Source: Rhodospirillaceae bacterium (GTDB taxonomy: Bacteria; Pseudomonadota; Alphaproteobacteria; Kiloniellales; DSM-21159). Taken from it: 64,000 nucleotides of DNA. Shown piece after piece: positions 35,190 to 41,306 of the stretch (the first letter of the stretch is position 1; the number at the start of each line of letters is the position of its first letter). A model generated the notes under the pieces. The model worked only from the letters and a program-made list of their open reading frames with translations. It did no database searches and was not told the DNA's origin. The stretch is from positions 1,240,001 through 1,304,000 of the forward strand of contig CP030885.1 of the NCBI GenBank assembly GCA_006969625.1. The letters are read 5' to 3'. The position numbers were made by a program, and so were the translations under genes.

Positions 35190-35221
35190 GGGGCGGCGGA
35201 TCCGGCCGGGTCCGCCGCCCC
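35190..35221. terminator. Strong 11-bp hairpin between fdhB and the lipoprotein gene
   Basis: GGGGCGGCGGA (35190-35200) pairs perfectly with TCCGCCGCCCC (35211-35221) around a 10-base loop. There is no T-run, only TCTTC. In a continuous fdh transcript it could lower expression of downstream genes or protect the fdhAB mRNA from 3' decay; it is not a canonical terminator. Confidence 0.5.
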
Positions 35222-35353
35222 TCTTCGCCCGAGGGCACGGTGAGCCGAAGCGACAGACCATTGCGGCGCACAGGCCGAAGACGGCAAATCGAACGAGGGA
35301 GCCCGGACGCCGCGGACCGCGACGGCGACGGCGCTTTAGGAGGGATGGAGTCG

Positions 35354-35578
35354 ATGACAGCGTCGAAGCGGACCGCCGGCCGCAGGAGCGCGAAAGCCCT
35401 GGGGCTCGGCCTTGCGGTGGTAATCTCCGGCCTGCTCTTGGCCGGCTGCGAGGAAGAAGAGCAGAACCGGATCCTGATGTTCGAGAAGGGCACCTATCTC
35501 GGCCAGGAAGACAATGCGATGGGCGACACGCAAGCCGAAGAGCTGCGGCAGCGCGCCAAGCACCAGGGCGCGCTCTAG
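35354..35578 (+). CDS. Small lipoprotein in the formate dehydrogenase operon
   Basis: This 74-residue protein has a basic N-terminus (KRTAGRRS), a hydrophobic stretch and the lipobox L-L-L-A-G-C near residue 37, so it should be acylated and anchored in a membrane. The ~38-residue mature part is charged: CEEEEQNRILMFEKGTYLGQ, then DTQAEELRQRAKHQ. ATG at 35354 is preferred because AGGAGGG lies nine bases upstream, although an ATG at 35345 exists. I do not recognise the family. Location between fdhB and the cytochrome subunit suggests an assembly or complex role. Confidence 0.75.
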   Translation: MTASKRTAGRRSAKALGLGLAVVISGLLLAGCEEEEQNRILMFEKGTYLGQEDNAMGDTQAEELRQRAKHQGAL

Positions 35579-35613
35579 AGTCGCGCCGGCGAGATCAGGG
35601 AAAGGCAAGTCAA

Positions 35614-36735
35614 ATGCAGATGAGCAACCCGACCCGCTGGCAGCGGGGCCTCGGCGCGGTGGCGGCGGCGCTGGTCCTGGCGCTCGGCATCAGCCTCATC
35701 GAGGCCGCCCCGGCCGCGGCACAGACCCAGGGTCGCGAGGTGCCGTCGGAGGCGCTCAGCGGCGGCGCCGTGCCCGGCGGCTCGCTCGGAACCTCGAGCG
35801 ACTCCGAGATGTGGCGTGCGGTGCGCGGCGGCATCCAGGGCACCGTGTCGATCCCCGACGCCAAGGCCGGAATCCTGGTCCAGTCCGAAGGCGAGAACTG
35901 GCGCAACATCCGCAACGGCCCGATGCTGACCTACGGCTCCTGGCTGATGCTGGGCATGATCGCCCTGCTGGCGCTGTTCTTCGTGCTGCGCGGCCGCATC
36001 AAGATCGAGGCCGGTCCGGCCGGCCGCACCATCGAGCGTTTCGGTTTCCTCGACCGTTTCGCCCACTGGCTGACGGCGACCTCCTTCATCGTCCTTGCGC
36101 TGACCGGCATCAACCTGCTGTGGGGCAAGTTCGTCCTGATGCCGGTGCTCGGCCCCGAGGCCTTCGCCTGGCTGACCACCGCCGGCAAGTACGCGCACAA
36201 CTTCCTGGCCTTCCCCTTCATGCTCGGCATCGCACTGATGTTCGTGCTGTGGGTGCGCCATAACATCCCCAACAAGTACGACCTGATCTGGCTGTCGAAG
36301 GCCGGCGGGCTGTTCACCTCGCACAGCCATCCGCCGTCGAAGAAGTTCAACGCGGGTCAGAAGCTGATCTTCTGGGCGACGATCCTGGGCGGCCTGTCGC
36401 TGTCGCTGTCGGGCATTTCGCTGCTCTTCCCCTTCGAGTTCGCGATGTGGGCAAAGACCTTCGCCTTCTTGAACATCTTCGGCTTCGACCTGCCGACCAA
36501 CCTGACCGGCATCCAGGAGATGCAGCTCTCCACCCTGTGGCACGGCGTCGTCTCCCTGGTCCTGATGGCGATCGTCGTGGCGCACATCTACATCGGCTCG
36601 ATCGGCATGCAGGGCGCCTTTGCCGCGATGGGCTCCGGCAAGGTCGACGAGAACTGGGCGCGCGAGCACCACAATCTGTGGGTCGCCGAGGTGAAGGGCG
36701 AAACGCCGCGCCAAGCCGCGCATCCGGCGGAGTAG
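35614..36735 (+). CDS. Formate dehydrogenase, cytochrome b gamma subunit
   Basis: This 373-residue membrane protein anchors the enzyme and passes electrons to quinone. It has an extra N-terminal hydrophobic segment ending AAPAAAQ (likely signal peptide, ~37 residues), a ~70-residue periplasmic region and then five hydrophobic helices. Of these, four carry the FdnI-type fold with heme-ligand histidines in RFAHWLTATSFIVLALTGI, KYAHNFLAFPFMLG and LSTLWHGVVSLVLMAIVVAHIYIG. This long form is typical of proteobacterial FdhC/FdoI relatives. It follows the lipoprotein gene by 35 bases. Confidence 0.93.
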   Translation: MQMSNPTRWQRGLGAVAAALVLALGISLIEAAPAAAQTQGREVPSEALSGGAVPGGSLGTSSDSEMWRAVRGGIQGTVSIPDAKAGILVQSEGENWRNIRNGPMLTYGSWLMLGMIALLALFFVLRGRIKIEAGPAGRTIERFGFLDRFAHWLTATSFIVLALTGINLLWGKFVLMPVLGPEAFAWLTTAGKYAHNFLAFPFMLGIALMFVLWVRHNIPNKYDLIWLSKAGGLFTSHSHPPSKKFNAGQKLIFWATILGGLSLSLSGISLLFPFEFAMWAKTFAFLNIFGFDLPTNLTGIQEMQLSTLWHGVVSLVLMAIVVAHIYIGSIGMQGAFAAMGSGKVDENWAREHHNLWVAEVKGETPRQAAHPAE

Positions 36736-36743
36736 GCGCGGCC

Positions 36744-37115
36744 ATGGGCAAGCTGCGTCGCAGTCTCGCTGCAGGCGTCGTCGCCGGCCTGATGGCCGTC
36801 GCGGCGCCCGCCCTGGCGCTGACGGCCGAGGACGTCGAGGCGATGGTTGCCGAGCGCTACGAGGTCGAGGTCCTGAAGGTCGAGGCGGATCGCCTGGAAG
36901 GGCGTGCGGTCTGGATGGTGACGGTGATGGAACCGGGCGGGACCTCGAACGGTGCCTTCCGCGTCACCCGCCTTGCCGTCGACCGGCAAAGCGGCGACTT
37001 GGTGCCCGCGTTCCGGCACAACCCTTCGAGCGGCTACCAGCTGCCCGATTCCGGCGGACGCTTCACACGCGACATCGTCGCCCCCGACCGCGCCTCGGGC
37101 ACCGTCTGGCGCTAA
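36744..37115 (+). CDS. PepSY-like small periplasmic protein
   Basis: This 123-residue exported protein has a signal peptide ending ALA near residue 26, then a domain of the PepSY/YpeB type: LTAEDVEAMVAERYEVEVLK, with VWMVTVMEPG and a Y-x-x-x-x-D-x-x-S-G-like TRLAVDRQSGDLVPAF. Small PepSY domains often act as inhibitors or chaperones in the envelope. It starts 8 bases after the cytochrome b gene in the same operon, which suggests a link to formate dehydrogenase, but function is unknown. Confidence 0.8.
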   Translation: MGKLRRSLAAGVVAGLMAVAAPALALTAEDVEAMVAERYEVEVLKVEADRLEGRAVWMVTVMEPGGTSNGAFRVTRLAVDRQSGDLVPAFRHNPSSGYQLPDSGGRFTRDIVAPDRASGTVWR

Positions 37116-37226
37116 CGGCTCCCTTTGGGCCTTCGGTGTCATGGCTTGACTCGCGGCATCGCCGCCGGGGAGTGTTCCCTGCGGCGGCCGGTTGTCCGCC
37201 GCCGGCACCCAAACGGAGTCTCGCGG

Positions 37227-37808
37227 ATGCGCCCGCTCAGCCTTGCCCTTGTCCTGCTGCTCGTCGCAGGAGGCGCCCGGGCCGGGGACAGCGCCCTGGT
37301 CAGCACCACTCTGTTCCGCGACCTGCCGCCCGGCACGGCCGTGAGCGTCGAGGTCTACGACGACTCCGAACTGAACCTGAGGGTCCGGGACGACTTCGTG
37401 GCGGCTCTTGAAGCCCGCGGCGTCGACATTGCCGAGGACGCGCCCTTGGAGCTGATGCTGGACCTGCAGGTCCGCGAGGGGCGACTCGAGGTGACCGAGC
37501 CGAGCCTGGGCCGGGCGAGCAGCAACGTCAGCGATTCCCGGGTCGAGCTGAACGTGCTGTCGAACAGGGAGGACTCGGTGCTCGGCGGGCGCCGATCCGA
37601 CCCCGGCACGCGCGTGGTCCGCGAAAGCCTGGTCAATCTCAATGCGCAACTGCGCGACCCCGGCGCTCGCGAGTTGCTCTGGCAGGGCGACGCCAGCACG
37701 GCGATGGATCGGCGCGGCCTCGACGGCCTTGCCCCGCGCCTGGTCGCGCCGCTCGCCGACAGCTACGGCCGGAGTGTCGCCAACGCGGAAGTCAGGTTGC
37801 CGCAGTAG
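37227..37808 (+). CDS. Hypothetical periplasmic protein, 193 residues
   Basis: A signal peptide is clear (MRPLSLALVLLLVAGGARA, cleavage near 19). The mature ~174 residues look mixed alpha/beta with YDDSELNLRVRDDFVAALEARG and DLQVREGRLEVTEPSLG, and probably form a LPP20/DUF4136-like fold that is common in envelope lipoproteins, but there is no lipobox. ATG at 37227 has ACGGAG upstream. It is the last gene of the fdh strand set, 111 bases after the PepSY gene, and its 3' end overlaps the convergent DUF2478 gene by 17 bases. No function assigned. Confidence 0.7.
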   Translation: MRPLSLALVLLLVAGGARAGDSALVSTTLFRDLPPGTAVSVEVYDDSELNLRVRDDFVAALEARGVDIAEDAPLELMLDLQVREGRLEVTEPSLGRASSNVSDSRVELNVLSNREDSVLGGRRSDPGTRVVRESLVNLNAQLRDPGARELLWQGDASTAMDRRGLDGLAPRLVAPLADSYGRSVANAEVRLPQ

Positions 37809-38370
37809 CCGCGCGCTTATCCCGCCACCAGCGTTCCAGCGCCGCGGCGTCGGTCGGGAAGCTCTCCAGCACGGCTAGCCGCGCCGGCGCGTGGTGGCCG
37901 ACGAAGGCGCGCCAGGCCCGCTCGAACTCGCTGCGCACGGCCACCGCCAGCGGGATGGGGGCGGCCAGCGCCTCCGCCAGGACCGGTGCCAGGCCCTCGC
38001 CGCGTCCTTCCAGCGGGCCGAACTTGTCGACCAGCAGCAACTCTGCCGGGCGCGTGACGGCATCGGCCAGCATTGCCGTCATCGCCGCCACGCCCTCGGG
38101 CAGGAGTTGCCAGCGGCCGACGACGATTCCCTCGCGGTAAGGGCGGGTCAGGTCGGCGATCCGCGGCGTGGCGTCGCCCCCGCCGATACGCCGCGCGCGC
38201 AGACCGCTCTTAATGCGGCCGTCCAGCCAGACGGTTTCGATCAGCACCCCGTCGACGCCGATCCCTTCCGCCGCGCGCGCCGCGGCGAAGGCGGCCAGCA
38301 CCTCGACCTTATCGTCGTTCGGGGCGTAGAGGAGACTGGCCAGCGGGGCGGCACGGGCGGCGGCGCTCAT
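37792..38370 (-). CDS. DUF2478 protein, molybdenum-linked nucleotide-binding family
   Basis: This 192-residue cytoplasmic protein matches DUF2478, with LASLLYAPNDDKVEVLAAFA and a G-V-L-I-E-T-V-W-L-D-G strand, then LLLVDKFGPLEGRGEGLAPVL near residue 115, the family's best-conserved block. DUF2478 genes often sit with molybdate-transport or molybdoenzyme genes and may be nucleotide-binding. The usual Walker A is weak here (YAPNDDK). It is convergent with the fdh operon. Confidence 0.82.
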   Translation of the reverse strand: MSAAARAAPLASLLYAPNDDKVEVLAAFAAARAAEGIGVDGVLIETVWLDGRIKSGLRARRIGGGDATPRIADLTRPYREGIVVGRWQLLPEGVAAMTAMLADAVTRPAELLLVDKFGPLEGRGEGLAPVLAEALAAPIPLAVAVRSEFERAWRAFVGHHAPARLAVLESFPTDAAALERWWRDKRAATAAT

Positions 38371-38487
38371 GACCGCTCAGCTATGCCTTGCCGGTGACCT
38401 TTGCGCAAGATCCTCGCATGCGCCGCTGGAGGCCGGGTCGTCGACTTGCTAGACTCTCGGCAGCGAGAGGAAAGGTAACGACAATCT

Positions 38488-39819
38488 ATGTTTTCCGGGA
38501 GGGTGAGCCGCTGGGCGGCGTGCCTGACGGCGCTCGCCGCGCTGCTGGCTGCAGGGCCGCAAGCGGCCAACGGCGAACTGCTTGGGCACGGCGGTTTCGT
38601 CAAGGGCGTGGCGGCGACGCCGGATGGCCGCTATGCGCTGACCGGCTCCTTCGACTACACGCTGATCTTCTGGGATCTGGCCGATCAACGGGCGCTGGAG
38701 GTGCTCGACCGGCACCGCGCCTCGGTCAACGCCGTCGCCTTCCTGCCGGACGGCCGCGGACTGTCGGCCAGCGACGACGGGACACTGCGGGTCTGGGCGC
38801 CGGACGCCGGCACGCAACTCGCCGTGCTGGAAGGCCACCAGGGCAAGGTCCAGGGGATCGCCGTGTCGCCGGACGGACGCCGCGCCGCCTCGGCGGGCTG
38901 GGACCGGACGGTCCGCCTCTGGGACCTGCAGGCGCTGGAGCCGCTCGAGGTGCTCGGCGGCCATCGGGACACGGTGAACGCCGTCGCCTTCGCCCCGGAC
39001 GGCACGCGCCTGCTCTCGGCCGGTTTCGACAACACCCTGCGCGTCTGGCGCGTCGGCGACGGCACGCAGCTCCGCGAGCTCGGCGGGGGTGCCGCCGGCT
39101 TCACCGCAGCCGATTGGCTGCCCGACGGGCGGCACGCCGTGACCACCCAGGTCGACGGCAGCGTGCGGCTCTGGGACCTGGAGACCGGCGCGGAGGTGGC
39201 GACGCTTGGCGAGCATCCCGAGGCTTCGGCCTTCACGGTCGCCGTCTCGCCGGACGGCCGCCTGGCGGCGAGCGCTGGGACCGACCGGGTGATTCGTCTG
39301 TGGGATCTCCAGGCGCGCCACGCCGCTGGCGTACTCGATGGTCATCTGGGTCCCGTCTGGTCGCTGGCCTTCTTCGAGGGCGGGGCCAAGCTGCTTTCCG
39401 GCGGTGCGGACGAGGTCGCGCGCGTCTGGGACGTCGCGAGCGGCCGGGAGGTCGGCATTTCGGTCGCCTCCGGTGCGCGCGCACTACCGGAGTTGGCGGC
39501 GGTGACGCCCCAGATTCAGCGGGGCGCGGAGGTTTTCCGCAAGTGCTCGATCTGCCACAGCGTGCAGCCGGGCGGTCCGCGCCGCGCCGGCCCGACCTTG
39601 CACGGCGTGTTCGGCCGCCCCGCCGGCGCTGTAGAGGGCTACAACTACTCGGACGCGCTGACCGGGACCGACATCGTCTGGACGAGCGAGACCATCTCGC
39701 AGCTCTTCGACGAGGGCCCGGACGTGATGACGCCGGGCACGAAGATGCCTATCCAGCGGATTCCCGACGCGGCCGACCGTGCGGCACTGATGGAGTACCT
39801 CGAGGCCGTCACCCGATAG
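38488..39819 (+). CDS. WD40-repeat protein fused to a c-type cytochrome
   Basis: This 443-residue exported protein has a signal peptide (ending N-G-E near residue 30), then seven WD40-type blades (roughly 30-325), with recurring S-x-D-x-T-x-R-x-W-D-like patterns such as DGTLRVWAPDAG and DRTVRLWDLQAL. The C-terminal ~110 residues form a class I cytochrome c with the heme motif C-S-I-C-H, VQPGGPRRAGPTLHGVFGR and the axial Met in TKMPIQ. It may scaffold electron transfer in the periplasm near formate dehydrogenase. AGAGGAAAGG-type ribosome site upstream. Confidence 0.9.
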   Translation: MFSGRVSRWAACLTALAALLAAGPQAANGELLGHGGFVKGVAATPDGRYALTGSFDYTLIFWDLADQRALEVLDRHRASVNAVAFLPDGRGLSASDDGTLRVWAPDAGTQLAVLEGHQGKVQGIAVSPDGRRAASAGWDRTVRLWDLQALEPLEVLGGHRDTVNAVAFAPDGTRLLSAGFDNTLRVWRVGDGTQLRELGGGAAGFTAADWLPDGRHAVTTQVDGSVRLWDLETGAEVATLGEHPEASAFTVAVSPDGRLAASAGTDRVIRLWDLQARHAAGVLDGHLGPVWSLAFFEGGAKLLSGGADEVARVWDVASGREVGISVASGARALPELAAVTPQIQRGAEVFRKCSICHSVQPGGPRRAGPTLHGVFGRPAGAVEGYNYSDALTGTDIVWTSETISQLFDEGPDVMTPGTKMPIQRIPDAADRAALMEYLEAVTR

Positions 39820-39836
39820 GCAGAGAGGACCGACGC

Positions 39837-39854
39837 CAAGCGCCTACGCGCTTG
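39837..39854. other. 7-bp hairpin after the WD40-cytochrome gene
   Basis: CAAGCGC-CTAC-GCGCTTG lies 17 bases after the stop codon of the WD40-cytochrome gene. It overlaps the -35 region of the small gene that follows and may act as an mRNA 3' structure; there is no T-run. Confidence 0.45.
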
Positions 39855-39879
39855 CCACGCCCGCTTTCCCGCATACAAT
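39852..39879 (+). promoter_or_regulatory. Promoter of the 42-residue membrane protein gene
   Basis: TTGCCA (39852-39857) and TACAAT (39874-39879) are 16 bases apart, close to sigma-70 consensus. Transcription would start near 39886, giving a ~26-base leader that contains GGAGGG. Confidence 0.55.
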
Positions 39880-39911
39880 GCCGCAAAACCGAATAATCTG
39901 GAGGGTTCGTC

Positions 39912-40040
39912 ATGAAGGCCTTCGTCGCCGGTTGTGCCGCCGCCATCGTCATCGCGATCGGCGCCTATTTCGTGCTCGAGTCCCGGGACCTGACGTCGGG
40001 CCAGGAGTTCTCGACCCCGAACGTGCGTCTCGACGGCTGA
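39912..40040 (+). CDS. Small single-span membrane protein, 42 residues
   Basis: This short gene encodes MKAFVAGCAAAIVIAIGAYF-type sequence: a Lys, a 20-residue hydrophobic helix, then a ~20-residue polar tail ending STPNVRLDG. It is probably an inner-membrane protein with a periplasmic tail. GGAGGG six bases before the ATG and a promoter at 39852-39879 support it as real. It lies only 4 bases from the end of the convergent ankyrin gene. Short proteins of this kind are often subunits or stabilisers of respiratory complexes; a link to formate dehydrogenase is inference. Confidence 0.75.
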   Translation: MKAFVAGCAAAIVIAIGAYFVLESRDLTSGQEFSTPNVRLDG

Positions 40041-40044
40041 GCCT

Positions 40045-41274
40045 TCACTCGGCCGTCGCGCCGGCGGCGACGAGCGCCTCGACCACCTCGCCGGCGCCAA
40101 CCATCTCCGCGGCCTCCAGCGCCGTCCAGCCGTCCTCTGCCACGAGGTCGGGGTCGGCGCCCGCCCGCAGCAGAACCTCGACCGTCTGCAGCGCGCCGAT
40201 GTTGGCGGCGCGCATCAGCGGCGTATTGCCGTCGTGGTCGCGCGCATTCGGATCGGCGCCCGCCTGCAGCAGGATCTGCACCAGCGCCGGGTTGCCCATC
40301 TGCGCTGCGGCGAAGAGCGGCGTCTTGCCGTGCAGCGACTCGCGGACGTCGGTTGCCGCACCCCGTTCGAGCAGGGCCAGAACCGTATCGACGTGCTCGG
40401 CCTCGACCGCCTCGTGCAGCGGCGTGCGCACGTTCCTGTTCGAGCGTCGGTCAGGCGACACGCCGGCGTCGAGCAATCGGTGCACCAGCGGCGTGAGGCC
40501 GGTCTCGGCGGCGACGTGCAGCGCCGTGCCGTCGAAGCGCTTCTCCGCCAGCGGGTCGGCGCCGGCCTCGAGCAGAAGACCGGCGATGGCGACGGCGGCT
40601 TGCGGGTTGCGGCCGAAGCCGGCGCCGCTGCGCGCCGAGGCGATCAGCGGCGTCAGGCCGTCGCCCGCTGCTGCGTTAGGATCGGCGTCGCGCGCCAGCA
40701 GCTCGGCGACCAAGGCGACCACGCCGGAGCCGGATGCGTTTATCAGCGGCGTGTTGGCGTCCTCCCGGTCGCGCGCTTCCAGCGCGGCGCCGGCCTCCAG
40801 CAGGGCGACGGCGACGTCGAGATGGCCGCGCCGCGCCGCCGTCAGCAGCGGTGTGTTGCCGTAGTCGGCCTCGCGCGCATCCACCTCGGCGCCCGCCTTC
40901 AGCAGGACGCGCGCCACCTCGCCCCAGCCCTCGTAGGCGGCATACTGAAGGGCCGTCCAGTCGTCGTCGGGGGTGCGCGCGTCCACCGCGGCACCGGCCG
41001 AGAGCAGGGTTTCGGCGGCGTCCGCCGACCCGAAGATGGCGGCGACCTGCAGCGGCGTGTTGCCGAGCGGGTCGCGCCCCTCGATTTCGGCGCCGCGGTC
41101 GAGGGCGATGGCGATCATCGCCGGCTGGTCGAGGCGGGCGCCCAGGTGCAGGAAGCGCAACGCCGCTTCGGGCGTCTGCGGCGCCTCCAGGCCCTCGGGC
41201 AGCTCCTGTGCCACGGCCGAAGGCGGCGCCAGGGTGAGGGCGGCGAAGACGAGCAGGAGGGCGGCGCGCAGCAT
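40045..41274 (-). CDS. Exported ankyrin-repeat protein
   Basis: This 409-residue protein has a signal peptide (MLRAALLLVFAALTLA, cleavage near A-V-A-Q) and roughly ten ankyrin repeats covering the rest, with typical GNTPLLTAARRGHLDVAVAL and GKTPLFAAAQMGNPALVQIL units. Ankyrin arrays bind proteins; in the periplasm one known role is catalase protection in Pseudomonas (AnkB). It starts 32 bases after the fdsA stop on the same strand, so it is probably cotranscribed with the soluble formate dehydrogenase, which is cytoplasmic, an odd combination. Confidence 0.9.
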   Translation of the reverse strand: MLRAALLLVFAALTLAPPSAVAQELPEGLEAPQTPEAALRFLHLGARLDQPAMIAIALDRGAEIEGRDPLGNTPLQVAAIFGSADAAETLLSAGAAVDARTPDDDWTALQYAAYEGWGEVARVLLKAGAEVDAREADYGNTPLLTAARRGHLDVAVALLEAGAALEARDREDANTPLINASGSGVVALVAELLARDADPNAAAGDGLTPLIASARSGAGFGRNPQAAVAIAGLLLEAGADPLAEKRFDGTALHVAAETGLTPLVHRLLDAGVSPDRRSNRNVRTPLHEAVEAEHVDTVLALLERGAATDVRESLHGKTPLFAAAQMGNPALVQILLQAGADPNARDHDGNTPLMRAANIGALQTVEVLLRAGADPDLVAEDGWTALEAAEMVGAGEVVEALVAAGATAE

Positions 41275-41306
41275 GGCCCCAGACTATCGCGCGGCGGGTG
41301 GTGCCG

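Noticed and set aside
31634-35287. 1217-codon open frame on the minus strand across fdhA and fdhB
   Set aside because: It is the antisense of two clear formate dehydrogenase genes with full cofactor motifs. GC-rich third positions keep antisense frames open; the translation is low-complexity with no family features.
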